Source: Nissolia schottii
Taxonomy: Eukaryota > Streptophyta > Magnoliopsida > Fabales > Fabaceae
DNA: 64,000 nucleotides
Direction: 5' to 3'
Assembly (NCBI GenBank): GCA_003254905.1
Contig: QANU01028716.1
Coordinates: 190,899-254,898 of the forward strand
Position numbers and translations under genes: made by a program. Shown piece by piece: positions 1 to 11,829 of this stretch. The notes under the pieces are model-generated. The model did not search any database. It saw only the letters and a program-made list of their open reading frames with translations, and was not told the DNA's origin. How positions within the stretch are numbered: the stretch's first letter is position 1; each line of letters starts with the position of its first letter.

Positions 1-389
1 CATCCATAAACAAACACAAACACACATATCATACAATGAAACCTTACTTTTCTCCTGAAACTTGATACACAGTGAGAAAAACTATGTTTTTGGTTTTTTT
101 CCCAAATTCAAATAGACTTCTTTATGGGAGTCTATTTGAATCAACTGCTTTTAAAAAAAAATTATTATAGAAGTCTATTCAAATCAACTCTTGCTTAAAA
201 ATAAAAAATAAAATGGAATCTAACTCTTTTTATAAGAAATTTTGCTTATTTTAAAAATAACTTTCAATTTAGTTAATTTGAGGAAGAGGTGTTTTGGATT
301 ATTTTATTCCTGAAATTTTTTTCAGAAAGTATCATTGTTGGATGACCATGTAATAATTTATAACAATGCAACCAGCTTGATCAGGTTAC

Positions 390-492
390 CTCTCCTCAGC
401 CATGGCCACAATTTCATGTCAGCATCTTTGGGCTCATGCCATGTATGCAAGACACCGACACATTTTTCCCTTGAAGCTCCATTCATCATGAC
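390..492 (-). other. Candidate orphan exon (minus)
   Basis: On the minus strand a CTCCTAG acceptor is followed by 103 bp open in one frame and then GAGAG|GTAACC, a good donor. The peptide is 34 residues and contains HTWHEPKDADMKLWPW, which has a natural composition with several Trp and charged residues. I do not recognise the family and I see no partner exon nearby. The opposite strand is also partly open here, so this may be chance. Confidence 0.2.
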
Positions 493-749
493 CTAGGAGA
501 CCGCAAAAATATCAGGACTCACTAAGATGTAGTACTATGTTTCTTGTAAATATTTGGCCATTTGCAAGGTTTGTATTCTCATAAAAAAAAAATCATTGAT
601 AGGCTCATATCATAGGGCTTCACCATCTAGTGTTCCATAACTAGTGTACACATACCATGCTATCTTACCTAATGAAAATTAACTCTCTTCGTCTCAAGAC
701 TCCATCTAAATTCCTACTTTACCAGAATTTAACACGTTTTTTTTTTCAG

Positions 750-830
750 GAAACCGCACCACCATACATTTATCTTCCTGCTTCCTGCAAGGAGGCAATC
801 CCACATTTTCAGCAGTTTTCATTTTTCAAG
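750..830 (+). other. Candidate orphan exon (plus)
   Basis: A strong polypyrimidine tract and TTTCAG acceptor precede 81 bp (27 codons, phase 0 at both ends), followed by TTCAAG|GTCTGA. The peptide begins ETAPPYIYLPASCKEAIPHF. It looks coding, but I find no matching neighbouring exon and I recognise no family. It could be an exon of a gene lying left of the window or a decayed copy. Confidence 0.2.
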
Positions 831-918
831 GTCTGACCCTACCAAATACCATGATTCCTAATTTCCTGTACAAAATTATTATTTAATATCTTTTATTGTT
901 GAAAACTAGCAATCACCA

Positions 919-990
919 GCGTTTGTAGTCCAACGGTTAGGATAATTGCCTTCCAAGCAATAGACCCGGGTTCGACTCCCGGCAAAAGCA
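919..990 (+). tRNA. tRNA-Gly (anticodon UCC)
   Basis: A 72-nt cloverleaf: D-arm TAGTCCAACGGTTAGGATAA, anticodon stem TTGC/GCAA around loop CTTCCAA (anticodon TCC, reads GGA/GGG), and T-arm CCCGGGTTCGACTCCCGG. The CCA is not encoded, as expected for a nuclear gene. The acceptor stem GCGTTTG/CAAAAGC has one G-A mismatch at the third pair (3-70); the other pairs form. The A and B box promoters (around TAGTCCAACGG and GGTTCGACTCC) are intact. It is probably functional, but the mismatch leaves some doubt. Confidence 0.9.
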
Positions 991-1505
991 AGTTAATTCA
1001 TTGTCATGATATGCTGAATTTTTTTATTTCTCTTTTCTTTTAGCAACAAAAGTGTGGTGATCCTCACACGTCACTATATATTACAGCCTCAACAATGATT
1101 TTTCATAGTTATCAGAACATACATATATACTTGTAGACATAAACACGAGGATTCAGAACATGAGGGCATGTTGGAAGATTTACATCAATACTCTATAACC
1201 AGTTTTTGGGTAGCAAACCACAGTTATGCCTTTTACATCTGCCTGAACACAATAGATCACAATCCACAAGGGTATTATTCAAGGACTACGAAGATCAAGA
1301 TCCCAACCATTATCATTACCGGGCTACCACGGCTACTATACATGGTCATTATTCAAAGGCTTGAACCAGAAAAGAAACAAATCAATTCCTAAGTATTCAG
1401 TGGAAGCGTAGTTAAATGGAAATAGAATTAAGCATCTTGCCAGAAAGAACAAAAGTGTTACAAGTGACATCTCTACATGTATAGAGAAGCTTGTATGGTG
1501 ATTAT
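991..1505. other. 3' flank of the ABIL1-like gene
   Basis: No coding sequence that I trust. The part next to 1506 is probably the 3' untranslated region of the minus-strand ABIL1-like gene. Poly-T tracts just right of the tRNA (from about 1020) could serve as Pol III terminators. Nothing else is recognisable. Confidence 0.4.
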
Positions 1506-4500
1506 TTATGAGAAAGAACTGGCCTTCAATTTTGGTGTTTTCTGTTTGGCAAAGAAAGCTGATAGCACACTTTTGCTTCGAACAGGGACTTGGATATTCT
1601 CGCGCTGGTTTTGGTTATCAAATGACCTGAATCCTGTCAATGGTTTGGAACGCTCCAATGCATCCTGCAGAAAGAGACTCATGAATAACTTCGATCTAAC
1701 GGAACTAACTGAATGCTTGGATAACCCAACTAAGTGTGTTTTTCGACCATATCCATTCTCACAATTATTTGACATGTATTCATCAGAAAACACCAACTAC
1801 AATCAAGTAGATAAGCAAAACAACTGGCAAACAATAGGCACATAGCAATCATTTGCAGTTCTCAATGAAAATGACATTACCTGGCGTGTGCCACCAAAAG
1901 ATTGCCCAGCTATACTAGAAGCAAGAACTCCATTAGGTAAGGGAGTTTGTGCTGGTGAGGATTTTGACAAGGTGCTCTCTTCATTATCTGCAGGGACACG
2001 TAACCATGGACCGTATATGATTTCTACATCAAGAAAAACCCATTGCCTGTCCTACAGAACTGAATTCTTATAATGTAAAAAGGGATGCAGTGCAGCTATT
2101 CCACAAACCTAAAAGGTGGAAAACTCCAGAGGTCTTGGCAGAAAACTTTGGGTTCTCGATGCTGCAAAAGTATAAGTGGTATTATAATCCCATCCATGCT
2201 TAGAGTGGAAAACAGAAGTAAAAAAACAGCAGCCTTTCACGACCTTAAACTATCAATATTTTCCCAAACTTACTTTGGTGAAGCATGAGAAGGTCCTTTT
2301 AAGGTAGACTTAGTCTCTGATGCTAAATGCCATGACAGAGTTTTTGATGCGGTACCTAGATATTAAAATATATATATCCAGATGATTAATATAATATTGA
2401 CTTCCATCCAATGAAAAAAGAATAAAACCAACGCCAAAATATCTAGAACGGACAAAATTTTCCACACCAAATACATACCTGAAGATTGAAAACGATTTCT
2501 GGTTTGAAATGGATTCTGTCTTGCATCAATCTGTATGTGTGGACTGAAATGTACCTTTTTATTGACAGAATCTAGCTTGCATTGATAAACAAATATAGAC
2601 CACCATAAGTAAAAAAACTACAGTTCTAGATATTTAGTGCCAACATTACTTCCAGATGAACATAAAAGCAGTTAGTCCTACTTGGTAAAATGTAGTGCTT
2701 ATGATGTCTGGGAATGAAAGCCAACAATTGCTGTTGCCGAAGACCTTCTTTATCAGTGTAAATTTGGCATGTAAGAAGTTTCTGCTAGTAAGAAAGAATG
2801 TTACTTCAACTCCAATTGATATTTGTCTATTAAAACATAATTTCGCAAAGAAAGTTTGTAATTACCTGATTTATGGTAGAGACCTTCAAACCCATAGTTG
2901 AGACATCCAATGTTTGCTGCTCTAGAAGATCAGTTAACTTGCATGCGACAGTTCCAAGATGATCAACCGCATTCACAAGGGCTCGTACAGCATAATCTTT
3001 CAAGTTGTCAAGTACCCTAATGCAAAAATAACATACAGCTGAGGAAAAATCCTTGCAGTTCAAAGTTTAAAACAAAAGATCGGGTGCACAGAGAATGTTG
3101 TTGCCACTCGTTTACATCAGCTAGAAGATTTAGCATGAGCCTATGGAATTAAAGGAACACTCCCTACTGTCACTTCCAAATGCAATCAAATTAAGTAGTC
3201 ACAAAAATTTCTAGGCACAGAATTCTAGTATCATTTTTAGGATGACTATCTTCCCTGCCAAGCGGCTAAAACATCCAAATTCTGTTAACAGAAATTGGCG
3301 TATTAAAACAAAAAATCTATGTATAGTCCTAATTCATGCATCTGCGTTTCTCAATGTTTTAATTTCATTTTATCTCACAGCACAAAAATACACACAATAT
3401 TCGATGGCTTTTCAATCCCCAAAGCTAGTTGCCGGCATTTCACACTCACTATCACACTTAGCATTTATTAAAAAGCAAAATAAAATTTCATTCGCAACAT
3501 TTCCATCCCTAGAAGAAAAATCAACCAATATTTTTTGTCCTGTTGCGAGAGCGTAAGTCATTTACACGGAAAAGCAGTTAAAAAAAGGGGTAAAGATTGC
3601 CTTTAAGAACAACTTTTTTTAGAAGGAAAAAAAATACTAATTAACAAAACAGATATCCTTACATTTGTTTTTGTTCACTATTGAGGTAAGATTTTTCACA
3701 GTATTCTGCTGCAGAATAAAGTTGAGGCCTCAGGTTCTTTAGTTCCTGAAATGTCCATAATATGAGGATCAAATTGCCTATATGTGCTTGAAGTCATAGC
3801 CACAACAACCAAAGAACACATAAAACAAAAGAATATATATAGTAGCTACATTAATCCAGCAAAAATTGGAAATGTATTATCTAATGAAACACATTAGTGC
3901 CGTCTGGATCCACTATTAGCCATGAATGACTAGACCACATTGACTACAGTTCCAATCATCCCATGTCAGAGATATCATAACTTTCCATTAACGAGAAGAA
4001 AATAAACAATTCCCCCTCACCTTTTAATTTTTCCACAGAACAAATTTCAAGGCAACACACAATTGCTTATTACTTCCCATCCCCAAATTTTAAAACAGTT
4101 GCATCCATGTATCACATTCGAGTCTTCTTCATTACCAATTCAAATCTATTGCTGGATAAATTAACTAATTCAGTTACCTAACTAACTACTGTAACAATTA
4201 TTCGGCATCATAACTGACTTGGTTCTTTTAAGTTTCAAGATGGTTTTGAATTGTGCCACAATATTGCAGATGTAGTGTAATCTGCAACCATATCGCAACA
4301 GCAATAGCAATTGAGACCACATCAGCCACAATTTTTCACAATGGCACCGACCACAACTATGACTTCTAAGCTGAGTAAATCTTCAAATTCATCCCCAATG
4401 TTGGTAGCATTGGTCAAGTCCGTCCCTAAGCTATGGAAAGTACCAAAGTCATCTTGCCAAAACTTAATTCCATGGGAGAGACTAACTTAACTGACGCTGA

Positions 4501-5182
4501 AGGACTAATTGAATTGAATTTTGGCAATCTCAGGGACGAATCTAGTACTTTTCGTAGTTTGGGGATGAACTTGACCGATGCTACAAACCTCGCGAACGAA
4601 TTTGAAGGTTTGCTTCTTCAAAGTTCTAACGAAACAGACACCATGCCTGAGCGGATGTAAACTTGTATTTGATAAGTACGTAATCCACACAGGACTAAAC
4701 TACCTTCTTCAACATTCTATGCCACGCTCACACCACATGGTCTCAAACTACACCGTTCAACAGCAACGGAAGCCGCAATTTTGCAGTTCTAGAGATCTCT
4801 ACAACCACACGGCCACCACAACTGCTGTTGCTTCACAAGCATTTATTTTATTTCCCGGCAAACTTACAAATCACGATATTTGCCCACCAATTTTCGCTGC
4901 AATAACCAAATGCAGCGCGTAGCCAAAACCACAACAAATTTTCCAAACAAACACAGAATTTCCATCTCCGCGACTAAACCAGAGCAACGGAAGTCAAAAA
5001 GTCAACGCACACTCCAAACAAAGGCAGATCTGAGGCAAGAATAAAACAGTAAGAACGAGGGAGTAGAGAATGAATAGAACCTGCAAGGAGCTGACGAAGC
5101 TCTTGCTGCGCTCCATGGAGGCCTCGTCGAAGGTCATTGCGGAGTTGAGAGGCGTTGTCGTCGTCCGGCGCTCCACCTCCAT
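1506..5182 (-). CDS. ABIL1: ABIL1-like subunit of the SCAR/WAVE complex
   Basis: Plant homologue of ABI-1/2, a subunit of the SCAR/WAVE complex that activates ARP2/3 to nucleate branched actin at the cell cortex. Eight exons on the minus strand: 5182-5081, 3745-3663, 3016-2866, 2781-2682, 2571-2479, 2355-2274, 2046-1881 and 1664-1506. They join in frame to 311 residues. Exon 1 carries AMTFDEASMERSKSFV. Exons 2-4 carry the helical core (ELKNLRPQLYSAAEYCEKSY, DNLKDYAVRALVNAVDHLG, KEGLRQQQLLAFIPRHHKHY). The last exon encodes the conserved tail DALERSKPLT..QVPVRSKSVLSAFF. All of this matches the family well. Exon 7 is the least certain: only the acceptor GACAG|GC keeps the frame open, and its first residues look unlike the usual VFHLLDNEE segment. 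Intron 1 is 1.3 kb and holds a long palindrome. Confidence 0.9.
4381..4607. repeat. Imperfect 227-bp palindrome (foldback element) in ABIL1 intron 1
   Basis: The left arm starts CTTCAAATTCATCCCCAATG and goes on GTTGGTAGCATTGGTCAAG. The reverse complement of the right end reads CTTCAAATTCGTTCGCGAGG then GTTTGTAGCATCGGTCAAG. The arms stay similar towards the centre, where TTGCCAAAA faces TTTTGGCAA. An ORF of about 75 codons inside it is a by-product of the repeat. I read this as a foldback or MITE-like insertion. I could not define a target duplication. Confidence 0.75.
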
Positions 5183-5394
5183 CGATTTGTAACAAACAAT
5201 GCTTGCGAGTAACGTAACTGACTCGGCACGTGATGTATGCAACTAACTTCAACAGCCCCAACGAAACGGTTAGAAACGCAGAACCACTCGGAGAAATGGG
5301 GAGAGAGAGAGAGGGTAGAAGAGAGGGGAAGAAGAATGGAAGGGAGTTGTGAATGAGGTGAGGTGTGAGGTTTTTGGAGTGAAACGGAAAAGGG

Positions 5395-5419
5395 AATATT
5401 TAATACAGTGCCACGTGGC
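5395..5419 (-). promoter_or_regulatory. G-box and TATA-like core of the ABIL1 promoter
   Basis: Reading the minus strand, the perfect 10-bp palindrome GCCACGTGGC (5410-5419) contains a G-box CACGTG. A TATTAAATATT stretch (5405-5395) follows immediately downstream. Together they sit about 215 bp before the ABIL1 start codon, with a CT-rich leader (GA runs on + at 5300-5325) between. G-boxes are bound by bZIP and bHLH factors. The use as a promoter is inferred from position. Confidence 0.5.
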
Positions 5420-6812
5420 GCGGTGGTTGGTTGACGCCAACTTCCACACTCATTCCACGCTAGTTGGTTTTGTCAGGTACATCAACTTTGAGGGAAAAAC
5501 TTATACTGAATTTGATTAATTTAAGTTAGATAATAAATCCGATCCAAACTTTAATGCTTTGGATTGGATTAGTTTAATTAATATTTAATAAAAGAAAATT
5601 TAAAGGGTAGAATGTTGTAAAGTATAACTAATTTGAATCAATAAAATGAAAATATAATAATAAAAATTAAATAATTTATTTTTATAATTTATATGCATAA
5701 AATAATATGTAAGTCAAAATGACAATAAAAATTATGTGATAAATTAAAATTATTATAAATAAAAGTATAAATTTAACACATAAAATTATATTATATAATA
5801 TTTTTGGTTTGGATTGGATTGATTTTAAAAACTAAATCTAAATTCAATCCAATCGAAACCAAACGGTTTTTAAAAAATAGGATTCAATTAGAACCAAACT
5901 TTTTGTGTTTTTGATTTTTTAGACCAATTTAACAATTTTAATTAAATTGGATTTGAACACCCTTAGTCTAAAACGTTGGAAAGACAACTATGCCCTTCCC
6001 ATTGCATTTATGAGTGTCAGGGTTGTAATATATGCATGAAAGCAGAGGTATATATCGGGTAAACCAATCCACCAAATTCGTTTGACTCAAAATTGATTGG
6101 GTTGACCTAAAAAATAGCCAAAGCTCATAACAAGAAAAATAGAAAGAAATTCCCAAACTAAAAAAATGCCCCCAAAAAACTCTAAAACAATGGGCAATTT
6201 GTTTAAGAAAGAAATACTTTAATCAATTGTTAACCCATTCGACTTGCTTAACAATTTAACAAATTAATTCAAGGCAAATCACCCCATTTGAAAGCATATA
6301 ACTTGACTTGCTCAACCCGCTATCGAGTTCGTAAGTTGGGTGAATTCATCCAAAAAAATATTACTCAAATCGGTCAATCCGCATCTCTATATAAAAGGTT
6401 CATATATGAATTGTTCAACTCATTTCACATTAGATACCATATTAATTTATTTAATATTTATCATGAGATTTTAATATAACATTAATTTGATCAAATCTCA
6501 TTTAGTCGTAAATAATAAATGAGCCGTTACAGTGTATAAGATGAAATGAATGCAAATAAATTTCTCTCATGAAACATACTAACACTCTGTAGTGTAGTGT
6601 GAACTGTATGGGCTTGTGTATTTACGTTACGTGACTGTTGGCAACTTGCACTCTCTCTCTCACCCCCCCCCCCCCACACCAAACTATGCCTAACTTAAAT
6701 GCACATTCAATAATTAATTTATGTTATTGCACCTAACTTTGTCAGTAAGCTAGTACAAATAGGATCTACATTATGTATATCCAACACATTACCATACAAG
6801 AGAAAGGCGGAA

Positions 6813-6859
<47 letters not shown>

Positions 6860-9636
6860 TGTTTGGTCTTATACTAAAATAATTTTAGCTGGTTTCACAA
6901 TATCCGAGTGTGATAGATGATTGAGAACGTTTCAACAGCTGAGCAACATCTTTTTTTTTTTTAAGAGGCCTCAGTCTCTAATTTGAATTGAGAGTGTCAA
7001 CAAGAGATATATTTATGGATTCCGACGCTCAAATTAGATACTCTCTCCTACGGTTAAGGATTATAAATTTATGTTATGATAATAAGACTGTGTATAAGAA
7101 GGTAAATGTAGCTTTAGGCTCTCGATTAGGCCAAATCCACAATATTTATTCTGGAACACATACGATGAAGGTGTCGTAATCTTACCGAGGAGCTTGGTAT
7201 AGTGGTTTTTCCTCATGATTTGAGGCAAACCCCCCCTTGTAATTCAACACGTTTAATCCACCTTCTAATCTATGTTCTAATTGATCAGATGATTGGTGAT
7301 CTCAACTACATTTGATTGGTGACAACTCAATCACCCAAAGTTATTTGCTTGTCCCCACACTAGTTTGTGTATGTACCAACTCTTGTATGATATTAAAATT
7401 ATAAATGGTAGGAGTTCATTAGAGTGAGAGAGATCTTCACACCAAATCCTACAAAGAGTATACGAGCTTATTAAAATTATTATGTCATCTCTTATATTTT
7501 TGTTGTCATAAATTTTGTATTTATTTTGCTTGATTAAAAAAAAATTCATTACCACCGTATCCAAAGGGGCTCTATCATTATTATCTCCATTATCATGGCC
7601 ACTTCATTACATTTCTACTAACATACCATTTTATAGGGTTTTTTACTATATTACCCCGTCATAGAAATATATTACCGAAATACCCTCATTTGAAAACTTA
7701 TTACACGACTATCACGGTTTGGCTGACGTAGCACGACGGGGGTTGGGATTCGCCAACCGTGTTGGCGAATTGCGTACGAAATAATTTTAATTTTTTTTAA
7801 TTTGTTTAATTAAAATGTAAGTGAATATTCATATATGTATTATGTTAGCACATGTTGGACGGAAAATTCAAAACATGCAAAAATCATGGGTTCCTAGGTA
7901 AGTTACAAAAATCCAAAAAATATTTTTGCAAAAAGACTAAGACACTATTTATCGTGCGCACCGGGAATCCATCAATTTGCAATTTGAAGAGTCCAACTGG
8001 CTTGGACTATGCGCGCGAGCCCAACTCCCTCTCAACTCTTTTTACCAAAATAACAACTACTAAAGGTATATAAACACTTAAAAGGTTTGTGATCTATTGA
8101 AGGTTATGTATTTCAACTTATAATTAGCTGCTATATTGGAAGATTAAAATTGATTGTTTGGTCCACAAAATTAACAAGCATACAAAACGAAGTATACCTA
8201 CACTAAAAGTGTAGTTTTATTAAACGAAATACACACAAATCAAATGCATCATTAGTAAAATTTAAACAATTATTTCCTAATAGTGGTTGAGATAATCAAA
8301 CTTTTTGCAATGGAGAATTAGTACATTAACAATACATTAAAAAAAATCAAAATTTTATATAAAAAAATCAAATAGAGAAAACAATGCATTCAAAACCATT
8401 TTTCTAAAAAATATGTAAGAACTAGGGACTCAATAACATCAATTTTTAATAGTAAATATTTGAATTTAAATTTAAATAACTTAGAAATAATTAAACTTTG
8501 ATGACGTAATGAAAAAAAATGTAACTTTTATAAATAAATACATGAACAATAAAATTAAGGGTAAAACTCTCTTTGATATGTTATATCCAAATAATTGTTT
8601 TGTCCCTTAGCTATACTTCAATAATCACCATAGTCTTATATTTTTTAAAACATTTAATTTGATCATTTATTTATCAAAATGAGTCAGTTTGATATTTTTT
8701 TTCTTACATTTAACCACACTTTTTAAAACTAATTTCTTAGTTATCTTATAGGACAAATGTCGTATGATATTTAATTTATCTATTTTGAATAATTTTTATA
8801 ACTAAATTTATCGATGTTTGTTATTATGTCATGTTTTATATGATTGTAGTAAAATTTTCATTAGCCAAATCATTAAAAGAGTTAACTTATAAGAGATTTG
8901 TGGACCATTTGAGCTTACGATGCACCTCTCTATAAATATTATACTAAAAAATATTAATTTATCATATTAGATTATAAAATAATAATAAAAATTAATGAAC
9001 TTAGATATAAAAATTATTAAAAATAACCCATAGAGTAGCTAAAAATCCACCATTTTTAAATGTCGATAATATCACTATTTAAATATTGTTAAATATAAAA
9101 CACGATTAAATTGACTTATTTTAAGAAATAATTAACAAAATTAAACGTTTTAAAAACATGAAACTAAAGTAATTATTTAAATATAATTAAGATACCAAAA
9201 AAGATTTTTTTTTCCTAAAATTAAGAGAGATAAGGAATATGCCGTGAACTAAAGTTAAGGCATCCAAATGATCCTAAACCTTTCAATCTTTTCCTCACTA
9301 ATTATTGTGATCTTTCATTTTCATCGCCCTTCTTTTTCTTTTCTTCTTCATTTTTTTTGTTTTTTCTCTTCATCTTTATCCTTTTTCCTCTATTTTTTCC
9401 CCATTTTGTACTTTTGTTAAAAAATTAGAAAATGTAGAAAGAAAATTCCACCAATCACATATTTGTTTTTTCCTTAATATTTCCAATTATTATCCACAAA
9501 CATAACCCTTCTTTTTCAGTCATACCCCAAAGAAAATTCCCGAGTCACATTTTCCCGGGGAAAAAAATGCAATTTTCTCGTTCGATTTTCCTCTGAATCC
9601 ATCGATTCTCTGTGGGAGAGTTGAAATCCAAACTTG
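5420..9636. other. Gene-free repeat-rich DNA
   Basis: No coding sequence is supported. 5480-5960 is AT-rich with GGATTGGATT/AATCCAATC motifs facing each other and a right end TTGAACACCCTTAG, resembling the end of a hAT-type MITE whose left end I cannot find. 6050-6480 and 7620-7800 (CCAACCGTGTTGGCGAAT) also look repeat-derived. There is a C-run at about 6662-6675. The last 350 bp (CT-rich, 9290-9420) probably hold the promoter and leader of the next gene. Confidence 0.45.
6816..6855. repeat. (AT)n microsatellite
   Basis: About 20 uninterrupted TA units. Probably length-variable. Confidence 0.95.
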
Positions 9637-11829
9637 ATGATGGCCCTTCTAATCCACTCCCCGGAAATGGTCATTGCACCTCGAATTTTGTACAACCCTA
9701 ACCCTAATCTGAGCAAGCTCCACCACAGCCTAAAACCCTACGCAAAGGACAAGGCAATTGGGTCGAATCGCGGGGTGAAAATATCTTGCAAGGTGAAGGA
9801 TTTCGCTGTTTTGGATATGGGTTTGGATCAGAACGTGAAGATCGGGTCGAGGCCGAGCAAAGAGGAGGAAGAGAAGCAGAATTACTACGTGAATTTAGGG
9901 TACGCGATTCGAACTCTGAGGGAGGAGTTCCCTGATCTGTTCTACAAAGAACTCAGCTTTGACATCTACAGGTTCGGATTTTAGCGTTTTGATGTTAAAA
10001 TTTCATTATTATTATTTGTTTGGTTGCATGGTAGTTGTTGAGTATGGGAGGAGAATGTGTAAATTCATTGCTGTTTTTTTTATTAAAAATTTTTTTTCTT
10101 ATGAATTTAATTTTGATGCACTATTACTGTAAAATTTGTTTGCATAGTAGCATTAGCATATGATTAGTTAACACTCAACAGTATAAAACTCTGGACAGTG
10201 TATTAAAATCAATGTATTTTTTTGAATTTTATGTTTAAGTTTTTTTTATTTTAGCTCGTGTCAATGTCAAGTTAGAACAAGATGTTTTAGGTATGTAGTT
10301 GCTTTCAACTAACTTCTCTTTGTTTCCCACTTGAGCTAATCCTTTGTGACCCTCTACCAATTTGTAGTTGTAGTTTTACAAGTATGGAAGTTGTGATGTT
10401 TGACAATTGCTTTCGGAGCTTTCAAAACCCGCTTAGCAGCTGCCTTGCTTGTGGTTTTAGTTAAAAATACTATTATTGTAGTATGTATACTTACATGGCT
10501 TGATTGAAGAGTGTGTTATTGTATTATTGTCAGAGTGAGATGAAGAAATCTTCACATCATACACGTCTTGTGAAAATTGGGAGATAAAGTCACATGGTTC
10601 TTAAGTAATTTCTAATCTTAATCATGCATGCAAGGTTCATTAATCAAGATTTTACTCCTTTTATTTCTCATAGTAAGATGGCGCTCTCATGTGATACACC
10701 CCTAGACTTCTCTATCTTAGTCTAGAAGTATGAAGAGTATAGAGGCTTGGGAAACTGGTTGTATGTAGTTTAACTGATAACCTACATAGGAACTGAAGTG
10801 TGTGTAAAAATCATGAAGCTTGTCCTGAACAAGCTTGTTCTGTTATTGATAGTTTTGAACTTTTGATAATTATAACTTTACTAGCAATTGAAAGTGGAAT
10901 GATACCATACCCAAAAGAAGTGTAATGATACTTGCCCTTTACTTGCCATGCTTCTTTTTCTGTTGTGCATCCCTTTTCTGGTTATCAGAAATGGAAGCAC
11001 CATAATGACAAGTTTTGCCTACATTTATTACTGGTGCCCTGTTGAGTATATTGAAGTTGTGATTGGTATCACACTGAACCATGAATTGTGTTAAATTTAA
11101 GCCAAAGATACTTGTTGCACCTATTTAAGCAGCACTTGATGTGCACCTCGTGTTGTTTAGCAGTTTTGTATTGTTCAGCACCCTGTGTTTTTAGGGCAAA
11201 GTGGGGGCTAAAAGACTCTTTTGGATTAACCTTCATATTGATGTCAAACCCTAAACCTCATTTCACTCCTTCCAAGATATGAAATAAAATGTTCTTTTTT
11301 CCAGCGTTTGTTAGTAAATGTCATATGGGTGGTCATATGCTTTTCTTTAAAATAATAAACTTTTATTTGAGTTTCTTCTTTTCTCTGCCATGCTAAATTA
11401 ACTGACTATAATGTCTACTCTTACAGGGATGATGTCGTATTTAAAGATCCTCTGAATACGTTTGTTGGCATCGAGAATTATAAATCAATTTTCTGGGCTC
11501 TACGGTTTCATGGCAGGATGTTCTTCAAAGCTTTGTGGGTCGACTTAAGCAGCGTGTGGCAGCCTGCCGAGAACGTCATCATGGTTCGCTGGACCGTTCA
11601 TGGGATCCCGCGAGTTCCTTGGGAGAGCCGTGGCAGGTTTGATGGAACCTCTGAGTACAAACTCGACAAGCAAGGCAAGATTTATGAGCACCGGGTTGAC
11701 AACATCGCGCTGAATTCACCTCCTAAGTTTACGGTGCTCGGCGTGGAAGAACTGATTCGATCTATTGGCTGCCCCTCCACCCCAAGACCAACTTATTTTG
11801 AAGTATCTTCAACCATTGAGAGGACTTGA
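9637..11829 (+). CDS. Plastid-targeted DUF2358 / NTF2-like protein
   Basis: Two exons, 9637-9971 and 11427-11829, join across ATCTACAG|GTTCGG and TTACAG|GGATGA to give 245 residues. The N-terminal ~55 residues are rich in Ser, Asn, Pro and basic residues and look like a chloroplast transit peptide. From about residue 85 the sequence (NLGYAIRTLREEFPDLFY, DDVVFKDPLNTFVGIENY, GRFDGTSEYKLDKQGKIYEH) matches the plant DUF2358 family, which has an NTF2-like cone fold. Its biochemical role is not established. The start could be the first or the second of two adjacent ATGs; I took the first. The single intron is 1.46 kb. SUFE1 follows 580 bp downstream on the same strand. Confidence 0.9.

Larger units (their letters stand above)
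1..918. other. Intergenic DNA, no assigned gene
   Basis: AT-rich DNA with a near-repeat of an AGTCTATT(T/C)GAAT-like word around 110-185. Two short stretches look exon-like because they have both splice signals and an open frame (390-492 on -, 750-830 on +). They lie on opposite strands, so they cannot belong to one gene. I cannot assign either to a family. Confidence 0.4.

Noticed and set aside
4433..4660. 75-codon plus-strand frame inside ABIL1 intron 1
   Set aside because: It coincides with the arms of the 227-bp palindrome, and its repeated LTDA words simply reflect the inverted repeat.
5480..5960. Possible hAT MITE with right end TTGAACACCCTTAG
   Set aside because: No matching left end and no target duplication.
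7620..7800. GC-rich CCAACCGTGTTGGCGAAT patch
   Set aside because: It resembles dispersed repeat ends, but I could not find matching inverted or direct ends, so no element is called.
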